A stretch of DNA of 64,000 nucleotides from Lentisphaerota bacterium (GCA_015061725.1 SUVX01000008.1:1-64000); one strand, 5' to 3'. Shown: positions 17,582-26,191, counted from the first letter of the stretch. Notes: generated from the letters alone by a model not told the origin. Translations and numbers: made by a program.

Positions 17582-18601
17582 TTATTCGGCAATGCTGACT
17601 TCAGCAACAGCATATTCCAAATGAGTACCGAACAAACGCAAAGTACCTTCATGGAAAAACATACCTTTTACATCAAAAGGAGCCTCTGCAAGTTTGTGCT
17701 TTTTTCCTTTAGGTAACTCTTTCGCATAAATCCCCCGATTATTTTCACAGAAAAAGAAAATATTTTCGCCATATATTCTATCTGAATCATAAGGAGCAGC
17801 TTTCTTGCAAAGATAAAGATTATCATCATCTTCATCTTCCTCGATATAGTATTCTCCAATTTCAACATCATCCGGGTCACTTGCATCTGACTCATCCGCT
17901 TCACACCAGTATTCCGCATCATCGGATGTATATACTACCGTTAAGCCGTCTTCATTTTGCCCTTCCAAGTAATAGGTGTCGTCAGAAAAGCCGAGTTCCC
18001 AACATTCTGCCTCAACATCATCCAGTTCAAAACATTCCCAGCCGGTCTTAATTTTTTTGGCTTTTGCTATGTATTGAACATCATCAGAGTCATCAAAAAG
18101 GACAATATATTTTTTTCCATCGTGAATTATATCTCTGATATAGCTGCAATCTTCAGAAATATCCTCTTCAGAAACATATTCCCAGTTATATCCGCTTTTT
18201 GAATAATAAATACCGTGCAGATCATTGATTATAAAGCGACCATTGATAAATTGAACCCCTTGTAACTTTTCAGAAACAATCTCTTGGGAAAACTCTTCGC
18301 CATCTTCACTGACAAAGAGCGCAGATTTTTCTCTGCGAGGGTTTCCAAATGTGTTTTTTAAAATATCCAAACGCACAAAAATTTTTTCGTTGAGATAATA
18401 AACTTTCAAATCACTTTGGGTTGTGGTAATAGCCTGACCGGAAAATGCTTTACTTAAAGCTGCTGAGAAATGCTCAGCAGCCAACTCTTCCGGTGTAGAG
18501 GCTTTTGAAGGAGTATAAGAGTATTTTTCGGTCTTTTCTTTAATACCATCCCACGGGGTTGTTTTCAGTTCAAGGTCAAGTTTGATTTGTTCAATGTTCA
18601 T
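17582..18601 (-). CDS. Beta-propeller-like acidic protein, unknown
   Basis: 339 residues from ATG 18601, preferred because GGAG lies nine bases upstream; a longer frame would overlap the preceding gene. Repeated blocks of the form Y-x-S-x-D-x-x-x-W (GIYYSKSGYNWEYV, VVYTSDDAEYWCEA) separated by about 45-60 residues suggest BNR/propeller blades. A strongly acidic loop (YYIEEDEDDDNLYL) could bind cations. No signal peptide or membrane segment. Second gene of the core operon. It could bind a partner protein or ligand for the membrane proteins that follow. No family recognised. Confidence 0.6.
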   Translation of the reverse strand: MNIEQIKLDLELKTTPWDGIKEKTEKYSYTPSKASTPEELAAEHFSAALSKAFSGQAITTTQSDLKVYYLNEKIFVRLDILKNTFGNPRREKSALFVSEDGEEFSQEIVSEKLQGVQFINGRFIINDLHGIYYSKSGYNWEYVSEEDISEDCSYIRDIIHDGKKYIVLFDDSDDVQYIAKAKKIKTGWECFELDDVEAECWELGFSDDTYYLEGQNEDGLTVVYTSDDAEYWCEADESDASDPDDVEIGEYYIEEDEDDDNLYLCKKAAPYDSDRIYGENIFFFCENNRGIYAKELPKGKKHKLAEAPFDVKGMFFHEGTLRLFGTHLEYAVAEVSIAE

Positions 18602-18638
18602 TTTGTGTACTCCAATATTTTTTTCGTTTATTTCAGTT

Positions 18639-19196
18639 TTAATTTCTGTCCAACCAAATCGCATACTTATGAAAACCACGCTGTTCAATTTCACCGGGAT
18701 GTCTCATTTCACACAATTCCATGACAAATTTTTCACTGCCGTGAACTCCAAACGCTTCTCCCTCTCTTGCTCTATCAACAGCTTTACTAAATGTTTCTAT
18801 GTCAATGCCAAGTCTGTAATTCTCTTTATTGACAAAATAACAGTAATTTCTGGAGCAAAAAACATAATCCGGTATAATAGCGATGTCTCCCGGACACCGT
18901 TCTCCATAACGATTCTCTAAAACCGTTAAAATTTTATTACTGGGACAACATATCCCCCAACTCCCATTATCAGAAATGACAACACCTCTTACTGAGGGAA
19001 CACCGCGACTTGCATGTTCAATAGCTTCTCCTGCAATTTTAGCCGCTCCTTTGGCTGTTGCTTTAGCAATTTCTCCCGTTTTTTTAAGCACATCCTTTGT
19101 CTTCCCGGAACCAATCACTGCTCCAGCAACTGCCCCGGCAGGACCTCCCAACAAACCACCGACAACAGCCCCTCCAATAGTTTTCCAAATGCTCAT
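18639..19196 (-). CDS. Glycine-zipper membrane protein
   Basis: 185 residues. The N-terminus holds a glycine zipper (GGAVVGGLLGGPAGAVAGAV) that should pack as a membrane hairpin, followed by a basic Ala-rich helix (KKTGEIAKATAKGAAKIAGE) and a soluble C-terminal domain of about 110 residues with four cysteines. AGGGGAAA precedes the ATG, and a TATAAA box lies about 30 bases upstream. It is the first gene of the core operon. Glycine zippers occur in channels, pore toxins and lysis proteins; which applies here is unknown. Confidence 0.65.
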   Translation of the reverse strand: MSIWKTIGGAVVGGLLGGPAGAVAGAVIGSGKTKDVLKKTGEIAKATAKGAAKIAGEAIEHASRGVPSVRGVVISDNGSWGICCPSNKILTVLENRYGERCPGDIAIIPDYVFCSRNYCYFVNKENYRLGIDIETFSKAVDRAREGEAFGVHGSEKFVMELCEMRHPGEIEQRGFHKYAIWLDRN

Positions 19197-19253
19197 CTAA
19201 TTTTTCCCCTATGTTTTTATAATGAAATAAAAAAAGACGTACTCCATTTGATG

Positions 19254-19368
19254 ACTCAGGAGGTACGCCAATACCCGAAAAAGACCATGCAAACAGAGTA
19301 CGTCTGTTTAGACAGACGCACTCCAAGCAAGTCGATCTTTTTCTCTGTACTTTGGCGTTTTCCTGAGT
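19254..19368 (-). other. Large imperfect stem-loop upstream of the core operon
   Basis: ACTCAGGAGGTACGCCAA (19254-19271) pairs with TTGGCGTTTTCCTGAGT (19352-19368), then GAAAAAGA (19277-19284) with TCTTTTTC (19336-19343). The inside holds a tight hairpin at 19296-19323 with 12-base arms, one mismatch and a TTAG loop. GACGTACTC at 19236-19244 can instead pair with GAGTACGTC at 19296-19304, which competes with that hairpin. The element is either a structured RNA, such as a leader or attenuator, or a palindromic mobile repeat. Confidence 0.5.
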
Positions 19369-19560
19369 TTCGATCCGCTTGAAAAATGCGAATTATTCAA
19401 TTTTTAAATTTTTGTGATTACTGTTTTGTTTTTCACCTCTCATTTCCAGTTTGGTAAATAACATAGCACCACAATCCTTTAAAATCAAATCGCATTTCTG
19501 TCTGCATGGAAGAAATTTCTTCCTTTTGAGGCAATTTCAAAACTCATCAAAATTATCAAA

Positions 19561-19620
19561 GCGCCCTCGCTTCGATCTGCAAGAGGGAGCGTTTTCACCT
19601 GTTACCATGCAGGTAACAGG
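19561..19620. promoter_or_regulatory. Two adjacent palindromes
   Basis: A hairpin (CGCCCTC paired with GAGGGAGCG, about 19562-19591) is followed by T4. Next to it a perfect palindrome, CCTGTTACC-ATGCA-GGTAACAGG (19598-19620), resembles an operator half-site pair. Both lie between the ATPase stop and the operon start, so they could regulate either. Bases 19369-19560 hold nothing I can name. Confidence 0.4.
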
Positions 19621-19642
19621 TTCAAACTACCCTTTGCAGCTC

Positions 19643-19712
19643 TTTGCGAATGGTATTTTTGCTATCTTTCGAATGACTTTTGAAATTACCTCTTCACCCT
19701 ATTATTCGCAAA
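19643..19712. other. Hairpin sharing a 15-base loop motif with the 12.6-kb terminator
   Basis: TTTGCGAAT (19643-19651) pairs with ATTCGCAAA (19704-19712). The right side contains ACCCTATTATTCGCA (19696-19710), identical to 12598-12612. On the minus strand this lies about 46 bases past the ATPase stop, so it may be that gene's terminator region. It lacks a good T-run. Confidence 0.4.
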
Positions 19713-19757
19713 CTTTTCTGCAATTTGTCGCAGAATTGTGATTTTTTTTCTATTTTT

Positions 19758-20915
19758 TTAATGAATTTTCTTTGCGGTTGATGTAAAGTTCACCAGTTCA
19801 ACCTCTTCCACTTTCTGCTCCTGCTCTCCGGAATAGATCACACAGCCATCCGCAGTTTTATCATTGAGCTTACTGAATATCTTGATATTTTTGGCAAACT
19901 CTCTGCTGTATGTCCTTGCCGCTTTGATCTCAATCGGATAAAGTTTTCTGGCAGACGCTTGCAATAAATCAATCTCCATTCCATTGGAATCGCGGAAGAA
20001 GTATAATCCTGCATCCTTACCCATATTGTATCGTTTTTTCAGAGCTTCAACGATGACCATATTTTCAAAAAGATTTCCCATCAACGGGTCGCGTGTCACC
20101 ATGCCCGGATTTTCCAACTCCAGCAAGTATGCCGCCAGACCGACTTCCGTAAAATAAATTTTCGCTGATTTGGTCAGGCGTTTGCCGAAGTTTTCAAAGT
20201 AAGGGGGCAAACGGAAAATAATGTAACTTGCTTCCAGTATGGAGAGCCATTCTGAAATCGTGGTCGAAGATACGCCTACATCATTTGAAAGGCTTTGCAT
20301 ATTGACCAACTGCCCGACTCTGCCCGCCAGAAGTTTGATAAAAGTTTCAAACGCTGTGAAGTTACGAATATTCACCAGTTGTCTTGCATCCCGTTCCACA
20401 TAGGTCATGTAGTAATTGCGGTAGAAGCGGGTGATGTCGATATTTTCTTCATAAAGCTGCGGCATGAATCCTTTGAAAATATACTCATCACGGTCAAGAA
20501 CGATTCCTGCTTCGCTCAACTCTTCAATAGAAAGCGGCAAAAGCTGCAGTACGGCAGTACGACCTGCCAAGGATTGGGAAATCCCTGCTTTCAAAGCCGG
20601 TTGATGACTGCCGGTCAGGATGTATTGCCCTTTTTTATTGCTCTTGTCGCATTCGACTTGAATATAGCTCAACAGCATCGGCAATCTTTGAATTTCGTCA
20701 ATAATAATCGGAGCCGGATGCCGATGCAGAAACTCTCTGGCATCTTTTTCTGCCAAACTGCGGGTTTCCGGATCTTCCAGATTGACATAATCATAATCCG
20801 GGAACTGCATCTTTGCCAAGGTGGTTTTTCCTGACTGTCTTGGCCCGGTAATGGTAACGACCTTATATTCCTGTGCCAACAGGGCAAGTTCTGTTTGAAT
20901 TTTTCGCTGTATCAT
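19758..20915 (-). CDS. AAA ATPase of the DUF4143 type
   Basis: 385 residues. Walker A GPRQSGKTT (about 24-32) and Walker B PIIIDEIQRLP (about 69-79) are followed by ILTGSHQPALKAGISQSLAGR, the sensor region typical of this family. The C-terminal half carries the DUF4143 part, with SSTTISEWLSILEASYIIFR and a PD-(D/E)xK-like segment (FRDSNGMEIDLL then PIEIKAART). These ATPases are common in accessory DNA; their biochemical role is poorly defined, and some are thought to act with nuclease domains. Standalone gene, minus strand. Confidence 0.85.
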   Translation of the reverse strand: MIQRKIQTELALLAQEYKVVTITGPRQSGKTTLAKMQFPDYDYVNLEDPETRSLAEKDAREFLHRHPAPIIIDEIQRLPMLLSYIQVECDKSNKKGQYILTGSHQPALKAGISQSLAGRTAVLQLLPLSIEELSEAGIVLDRDEYIFKGFMPQLYEENIDITRFYRNYYMTYVERDARQLVNIRNFTAFETFIKLLAGRVGQLVNMQSLSNDVGVSSTTISEWLSILEASYIIFRLPPYFENFGKRLTKSAKIYFTEVGLAAYLLELENPGMVTRDPLMGNLFENMVIVEALKKRYNMGKDAGLYFFRDSNGMEIDLLQASARKLYPIEIKAARTYSREFAKNIKIFSKLNDKTADGCVIYSGEQEQKVEEVELVNFTSTAKKIH

Positions 20916-21007
20916 ATTGCTTTCTCCGTATGGTTTCAGGAGTAATATAACACAAAATGTGCAAATCTCAAGTAGAAGTTGTGATTTTCACAAATATTAA
21001 AGCCGAT

Positions 21008-21562
21008 TCAATGCAAATTTTTTGGCATAAACTGCAATTTTCCCCATTCCGGATCCAACAGAGCAAGACGCAGATCAAGCAAGTTTTTAAGTTCAACTTC
21101 TTCGTTGTCACGGAATCCCCCATGTTCCAATACTTTGTTGATCCCGTGACGGATAACCGCATCCAACGCAACGACTTGCATCACGGGATCAGTGGTCAGC
21201 ATTTCTTTCAGCATCTGTGCAGAATCTCCATTGCGGCTTCTCCAATAACGCTGACGCTCCTGAACATTCGCAACATCAAAGTCAGGATAATGAACACCAT
21301 GAAGCATCCCCCATAATTTCGACTCAAGCGGTGTAACTCCACGAACTTTTTTGCGATAAACTCCATGGATCGGTTTCAAACGGGGATTGTCAGTGCTGTT
21401 AAAAAGCAGACCTTGCATATCCTCCCGTTTCATGACTTTGTAATCAAGCAGAAAAGGCAGTATTTTGCCATTATCAAGCCAGCCTGATTTTTTGAAAAAT
21501 GCCTGTACTTCTGTTTGAATCTTTTTTTGAAAATCCTTATCAACACTCTGAAGCTGTTTCAA
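21008..21562 (-). CDS. Hypothetical protein, start uncertain
   Basis: 184 residues if TTG at 21562 is used. The frame stays open about 80 bases further upstream (KSIRRSVTSKEFINTANF) without an ATG, so the 5' end is either lost or uses a rare start. Content is soluble, charged, mostly helical (EVQAFFKKSGWLDNGK). No family recognised. It may be a 5'-truncated gene remnant next to a degraded region. Confidence 0.4.
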   Translation of the reverse strand: MKQLQSVDKDFQKKIQTEVQAFFKKSGWLDNGKILPFLLDYKVMKREDMQGLLFNSTDNPRLKPIHGVYRKKVRGVTPLESKLWGMLHGVHYPDFDVANVQERQRYWRSRNGDSAQMLKEMLTTDPVMQVVALDAVIRHGINKVLEHGGFRDNEEVELKNLLDLRLALLDPEWGKLQFMPKNLH

Positions 21563-21910
21563 CTTTGGGAAGTTTGCCGTATTTATAAATTCTTTGCTGG
21601 TAACACTGCGGCGGATGGATTTGATGCCTTGTTATACTTGGTTCATGGATACCAATGGAGGACATTTCCTTATCCTCTGGCTCAATGGTTATTTCCGCAA
21701 TGATCTATCCGATGTAACGCCGGTCGTCTTCCGATTGTGGCAGATTCAAAATATATTACCGTTGACCGTCATTGACAGCATACCGCTTACTGCGGATAAT
21801 CCGGAATACGGCAAGAGCCGGTTAAAGCAGTTTCTTTATTCCCCGGGATTGAATCAGATGTTTACAATAAACTGGCATCAACGCACTTTCGGAATGTCAC
21901 GGTTCAGTAA
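21563..21910. other. Gap with possible gene remnant
   Basis: Between the hypothetical gene and the Fic gene. A plus-strand open frame (21594-21926) gives 110 residues with no ribosome site and no recognisable domain, and fragments of sense in neighbouring frames suggest decayed coding DNA. I do not call a gene. Confidence 0.3.
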
Positions 21911-22852
21911 TTATTTTGTAAAATAGCCGCCGTTTTTGGGGGCTCCCCGGAATTCGATCAACTCTTTTTCCCGCAATTGCCGCAGATAACGTTCCACAGT
22001 AGGGCGACTCTTTTGCATTTGCTTCATCAATTCCGGAACCCGTAAGCCGGGCTCATTTTTCAGAATTTGCAGCAATTTCTCACAATCGGCTGGCAATGGC
22101 GTTTCGGCAGCCGCAGCAACATCATCTCCCAGCAATCGAAGCAATTCCCGCAGTGTGTCAATTTCCCGATAGACAATAAAATCAATAAATTTTTCCGGAG
22201 CCTGGTGGGCAACTTCCAAGAGAGTGATATATTCAGAACGCAGAATCGGCGGAATGATCGCAACCGGATAACCGTGCCTGATCAGAATCAAATTCATCAG
22301 CAGTCTTGCAACTCTGCCATTCCCGTCAATAAAAGGATGGATGAAAACAAAACGCTTATGCACTTCAGCTGCAAGTGTTACCGGGTGCAGCTTATTCTCA
22401 TTTTCATTCAGCCATGCAATAAACTCATCCATTAATGCCGCGATTTTTTCCGGTGCCGGCAATGGATAGCGGCTGCCGCTGATAAAAACTTTCACGCTCC
22501 GGAATTTTCCTGATTGCTCCAGATTTATCCGTTTGTAAAAAAGTTCGTGCAGTTTGAGAATATCGTTGATTTCCAAATCTTTATCAACTGCCATGGAGTG
22601 AACGTAATCGTATGCGTCAGCATGTCCCAACGCTTCGTATACATCGTGCAAAGGTTTGCCATGAACGGTAAGACCATCTTCAATAATAACTTTGGTTTCG
22701 GACTCGGTCAGGCTGTTACCCTCCAATGCGTTGCTCGACCAGGTCAAGCCCACCCGGTAATAGTTACGCAACGAAGCCAATGTTTCCGGCGGGAAAGGGC
22801 GGAAGCGGTCAAGTCCGGCTTTCAAATTATCGCACAAAATGGTTTTACTCAT
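21911..22852 (-). CDS. Fic-family protein with C-terminal winged helix
   Basis: 313 residues. The Fic catalytic motif HPFIDGNGRVAR (about 176-187) contains the AMPylation histidine and the phosphate-binding GNGR. An N-terminal SSNALEGN (about 37-44) fits the class II inhibitory helix (S/T-x3-E-G/N). The last 60 residues form a winged helix (LRVPELMKQMQKSRPTVERYLRQL). Fic enzymes transfer AMP from ATP to hydroxyl groups of target proteins. The DNA-binding tail and the operator at 22855-22910 point to self-regulation. Monocistronic as far as seen. Confidence 0.9.
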   Translation of the reverse strand: MSKTILCDNLKAGLDRFRPFPPETLASLRNYYRVGLTWSSNALEGNSLTESETKVIIEDGLTVHGKPLHDVYEALGHADAYDYVHSMAVDKDLEINDILKLHELFYKRINLEQSGKFRSVKVFISGSRYPLPAPEKIAALMDEFIAWLNENENKLHPVTLAAEVHKRFVFIHPFIDGNGRVARLLMNLILIRHGYPVAIIPPILRSEYITLLEVAHQAPEKFIDFIVYREIDTLRELLRLLGDDVAAAAETPLPADCEKLLQILKNEPGLRVPELMKQMQKSRPTVERYLRQLREKELIEFRGAPKNGGYFTK

Positions 22853-22854
22853 AG

Positions 22855-22910
22855 AAAATACTCCATCATTACTCCATCACGAATTAATATAACCCATGAT
22901 GGAGTATTTT
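22855..22910 (-). promoter_or_regulatory. Fic promoter with three operator half-sites
   Basis: AAAATACTCCATCAT (22855-22869) is the exact reverse complement of 22896-22910. A third half-site, TACTCCATCAC, follows the first directly (22870-22880). On the minus strand a TATATT box (-10) lies between the arms, so binding would block the promoter. The likely binder is the winged helix of the Fic protein itself. This arrangement is seen directly; autoregulation is inferred. Confidence 0.7.
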
Positions 22911-23187
22911 TCAAATACGATTTGACAAACTGGTGGGCAAACTGTATACTAAGGATAGGTTGTTTGAGAATTGAAGAGCCGTTATGGTAATATATGGTAA
23001 CGAATGGTAATGATTTGCCGCAAAACCGGTCGTTCAGAAATCGGAGTCTTACAGAGAATTTATCACGTTTTTTAGAAATTCAACCGGGTTACACAGTTCG
23101 CAAAGCTGCCTCCGACGAGTTGGAAGCAACTTTGCGCCCTATGCATAACTCTGCGCTTCCGGCATGCGCTATTTTACAGAAAATCCG
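22911..23187. other. Intergenic, no supported gene
   Basis: A 69-residue plus-strand frame over 22994-23203 has no ribosome site and overlaps the end of the ankyrin-like gene. The segment shows no repeat or terminator that I can support. Confidence 0.4.
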
Positions 23188-23721
23188 TTACACGCCCGGC
23201 TGAGCAAGTCTATGCAAATCTGCTGCCAGACCGGGATAGTATTCCTCAAGAGCCTCCATGCATTCTTCGCTGATTTTGTTGTGTGCAAGAAGTTTTGCAC
23301 AGGTTGACAAAGGCAGAAGAGTAAGTGCGCCCTCATCCGCTTCAAGCTGATCGGTCATGATCAGATGAAAAATCTCCTCGCGGGGAATAAGAACCCCGTC
23401 ACGATAGATATATTGAGCCGGAAAAGCCTCTTCAAAGGCAATTCTGATTTCAGAATCTTCAGGATTGTCGAGGGCAAATTCCTCAGCAGTCATGCCGCAC
23501 AGACTTTCTCTGTTGGTTCTGTCGCATCTGCCGTCATACAGCAGTGCTTCCACGGCACAGGCGTTCTCTGAAACGACTGCCGATATAAGCATATCATAGC
23601 CGTCATCGCATTGTTCGTTGAGACATCGGGCAGACAACTTTTCCACGGCGGCAACGCAGCCGTCAAAATCGTTTCTGTTGGCACATTCTGTAAATTCACG
23701 CAAAATTTCTTTTTCAGTCAT
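23188..23721 (-). CDS. Ankyrin-like repeat protein
   Basis: 177 residues from ATG 23721, which has AGGAG at the proper distance. Residues 1-85 follow the ankyrin pattern (FTECANRNDFDGCVAAVEKL, then DGYDMLISAVVSENACAVEA, then GMTAEEFALDN). The rest is an acidic helical region. No signal peptide. It belongs to a minus-strand accessory cluster, 23188-26668, rich in repeat proteins, and probably binds another protein. Confidence 0.6.
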   Translation of the reverse strand: MTEKEILREFTECANRNDFDGCVAAVEKLSARCLNEQCDDGYDMLISAVVSENACAVEALLYDGRCDRTNRESLCGMTAEEFALDNPEDSEIRIAFEEAFPAQYIYRDGVLIPREEIFHLIMTDQLEADEGALTLLPLSTCAKLLAHNKISEECMEALEEYYPGLAADLHRLAQPGV

Positions 23722-23749
23722 AAATAACTCCTGCATTTTTCGTTTATGT

Positions 23750-24094
23750 TCAGTCTATCAATATCATTTCCGTCATGGTGTCTTCCATCCTGCCGCCGCA
23801 GCGGGGACATTTGTAAGCTTTGACATTTTTACGTCCGCGCGTGAGACTTTCAAAATCTTTCAGACACGTTCCATCGCAGTTTTTGCAGGATTCCGGAGCG
23901 TCATCTTGTCTTTCTTTCAGACAACTGATTTCCGGCGGCCCCGCGTTCAGTTCACGGAAAACATGAACGGTCTGCCCTGTTTCCGGACAATATTTATCCG
24001 TAAGAGAACCAGACATGATAAAATACGGCTGCTGCGTGCCGAGTTCTGCATGGAAACCGCATTTTTTGCACATGAATCCTGCCATCTGTCCCAT
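23750..24094 (-). CDS. Zinc-ribbon protein, unknown
   Basis: 114 residues. A CxxC pair at the N-terminus (MCKKCGFHAE), CPETGQT in the middle, then CKNCDGTC and CPRCGGRM pairs form two or more zinc knuckles. Small, soluble. It lies between an ankyrin-like gene and a W-x-x-L-L repeat gene in the same direction, 28-38 bases from each, so co-transcription is likely. Confidence 0.6.
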   Translation of the reverse strand: MGQMAGFMCKKCGFHAELGTQQPYFIMSGSLTDKYCPETGQTVHVFRELNAGPPEISCLKERQDDAPESCKNCDGTCLKDFESLTRGRKNVKAYKCPRCGGRMEDTMTEMILID

Positions 24095-24132
24095 AAAATA
24101 TTCCTTTCGTGTTAAATTTAAATTACAGGAAA

Positions 24133-25197
24133 TCAGCGAATTTTTCTTTTTTGATTTGCCTGTTTTCTTCTTACTCTTGCGCGTTCTCTTGCGCGTTCAT
24201 TCCGGGCGAGTTTTGCTTCTTCTGCTTTTGCCTTGAGATTTTCAAGGTGCGCTGCCAGTTCGTTGCATGAAAAGCCCGCCATGTTTTTTTCATCGGGGTC
24301 AAGTCCCTGTTGCAGGAGAAAGTTGTAACGGCTCAAGTCGTTTGAAACCAGTCCCCGCACCAAGGCTGCAAGAAGATGAGAATTGCCTCCGGAGTCCCGT
24401 TCTTTCAGATCAAAGAGGGGAAAGAGTTTTTCAAAAACAGAATCCGGCGCTTCGAGAGTCATGAAAAAGCGGATGTGCTTTTTAGAGGAAACATCAAGAG
24501 CATCTTCGGGCGAAATGTCGCAGAGAGCATCCGCAAAATCCCAGTTGCCATCTGTCAGCTGCTTTTTCAGAAAATGTTTGCTGTTTGTCCGATCCATCTG
24601 CTTGAAAATGAGAAAAGTTGCGGCATCGGAAACGCCTTGTTCAAATATTCCTTTGCAGGCGTGTTTTTCCCCGAAATAGCAGCTTTTGAGAATTCTGCGG
24701 AAGGATGATGCGCTGCTGAGATACTCCAATGTCAAATATTTCAGACATTTCCCGTTCGGATTGAGGACATCGCACCAGTTGTCAGCAGAAAATTTTTTCC
24801 AAGGACAAAATTCTCCCAGCCGGGGGTGTCTTTTCAATATATTGCACCAGGTGGAAACATAAAGGTACGCGGTGGTTTCCGGCGTTGCAATTTCAGGACG
24901 CTTGAGAAAAAGACAGCGGTTTTCGCCATCCCGGAGTTTTGAGAAATCAAAGTAAGGAGCCAGCTGCGGTTGTTCAAGCAGTATCTTGTATATATCGTGA
25001 TGGTGGATTTTTTCAAAATCGGCAACATCCGTAAATCCCGGCTGAGCGATCAGCAGATTGCGCCACATACAGGAAAGGAAGGTGTGATATCTGAAATTTC
25101 CCCGTACTTCGGGATGGGCAATCAGATAATTGACAAGATCGTGTCCTGAAAGTTTTTCAGGATTGCAGGAAAGTTGTTTATTTGTATTTGCGCTCAT
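24133..25197 (-). CDS. W-x2-(I/L)L-x3-P repeat protein with ankyrin-like end
   Basis: 354 residues. Divergent repeats of the form W/Y-x-x-I-L-x3-P-x-L/F (IYKILLEQPQLAPYFD, WCNILKRHPRLGEFCPW, WCDVLNPNGKCLKY) fill residues 30-170. An ankyrin-like repeat (GGNSHLLAALVRGL, NFLLQQGLDPDEKN) lies near 270-325. The C-terminus is strongly basic (RARERARVRRKQANQKRKIR), suggesting nucleic-acid or membrane contact. Similar repeat proteins occur in gut and rumen bacteria without known function. Confidence 0.6.
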   Translation of the reverse strand: MSANTNKQLSCNPEKLSGHDLVNYLIAHPEVRGNFRYHTFLSCMWRNLLIAQPGFTDVADFEKIHHHDIYKILLEQPQLAPYFDFSKLRDGENRCLFLKRPEIATPETTAYLYVSTWCNILKRHPRLGEFCPWKKFSADNWCDVLNPNGKCLKYLTLEYLSSASSFRRILKSCYFGEKHACKGIFEQGVSDAATFLIFKQMDRTNSKHFLKKQLTDGNWDFADALCDISPEDALDVSSKKHIRFFMTLEAPDSVFEKLFPLFDLKERDSGGNSHLLAALVRGLVSNDLSRYNFLLQQGLDPDEKNMAGFSCNELAAHLENLKAKAEEAKLARNERARERARVRRKQANQKRKIR

Positions 25198-25246
25198 TGG
25201 AAAAATCTCCGGTTATGTTTTTGTACAAAGAAAATCAGCTGTTTGC

Positions 25247-25405
25247 TCACTGCTTTTTTTTCGTCGGCCAGAAAAGATAGATCCAGATCAGAGGCCAGAA
25301 AAATGCGCAGAGGATGGAATACACACCCCAGTTCCAATATCTGTGATCGACACAGCAAATGAAAATAAATGTGATCAAATAGCAGATAAGCCAAAGTTCA
25401 ACCAT
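25247..25405 (-). CDS. Small membrane protein (52 aa)
   Basis: ATG at 25405 is preceded by AGGAG with nine bases between. The 52 residues contain two hydrophobic stretches (LWLICYLITFIFICCV and GVYSILCAFFWPLIWIYLF), a short linker with a DHRYWNW motif, and a basic end (TKKKQ). The clear ribosome site and topology favour a real gene. Same strand as its neighbours. No homologue recognised. Confidence 0.6.
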   Translation of the reverse strand: MVELWLICYLITFIFICCVDHRYWNWGVYSILCAFFWPLIWIYLFWPTKKKQ

Positions 25406-25596
25406 GATATTGTTCTCCTGTATGTTTCTGTTTTTATCCGGTCAAATGCGTCATCAGAAAAGCTGAAGACACAATTATCCTTTTTTTATTTTTAAATTTG
25501 CTGTCTCAATGCCTTGAAATTTGTTTTTATTTTCTTGACAGGGACTTAATATACCCCCGGAAGTCCGCCATTTTATGTCAGAGTATTTTATCCGTG

Positions 25597-26187
25597 TCAC
25601 CGGGACGTCAGAATTCTTTTCCAGAAACGCTCATGCGGAACGTTTGAATATCCGAAGATGATTGCGTGGATGCAAGGCCAAATGTAATCACCGTGCCGGA
25701 AACGTATTAAAATTTCTTCAAAATTGCACTTGCTGCCAAAGGTGGCATTGAACATGGATTCATTGGTTGCATATTCATAAATTTCTTGTATATGCGGCTC
25801 TTTTTTCAGCAATCGGGCGATGAATTTCTTTTTGTCGAAAACGCCTGTATGATTGCGGCGTTCTGCCTCCCATACCCGATCTCTGAAAACTTTGAGACTC
25901 ATGATTCTGCAGTTGCCTTCAAGGAATCCTTCCGGCATGAAATACCGCGGAGTGAGTCGGCATCTTCTGCAAAAGATATCCGGGAGAGCGCCTTGCTGGT
26001 AAAGATATCTTGCTGTTCCCAGACGACCTTCATAAAAAGCCTCTATCAACGGCAGGCGGAGAAGCCTGTGTCTGAATGGTTCTCTTATGTTTTTATTCAG
26101 GAGCAATTTTCCATTTTCAAAGTGGTACTGTTGTAATTTCTCAAGATCACCGGAGGAAACGGCATTGTAAAAATCCAAGTAATTCAT
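25597..26187 (-). CDS. Ankyrin-like protein, unknown
   Basis: 196 residues from ATG 26187 (upstream AAGAGA). The start MNYLDFYNAVSSGDLEKLQQ and then LPLIEAFYEGRLGTARYLYQ form two ankyrin-type helix pairs. The remainder is Arg-rich with a CRRCRLTPRYF cysteine group. Begins 4 bases after the upstream gene ends, so the two are co-transcribed. Confidence 0.55.
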   Translation of the reverse strand: MNYLDFYNAVSSGDLEKLQQYHFENGKLLLNKNIREPFRHRLLRLPLIEAFYEGRLGTARYLYQQGALPDIFCRRCRLTPRYFMPEGFLEGNCRIMSLKVFRDRVWEAERRNHTGVFDKKKFIARLLKKEPHIQEIYEYATNESMFNATFGSKCNFEEILIRFRHGDYIWPCIHAIIFGYSNVPHERFWKRILTSR

Positions 26188-26191
26188 ACAA

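Noticed and set aside
21594..21926. 110-residue plus-strand open frame
   Set aside because: No ribosome site, no recognisable domain, and it ends inside the Fic gene's 3' end.
22994..23203. 69-residue plus-strand open frame
   Set aside because: No ribosome site, and it overlaps the end of the ankyrin-like gene on the other strand.
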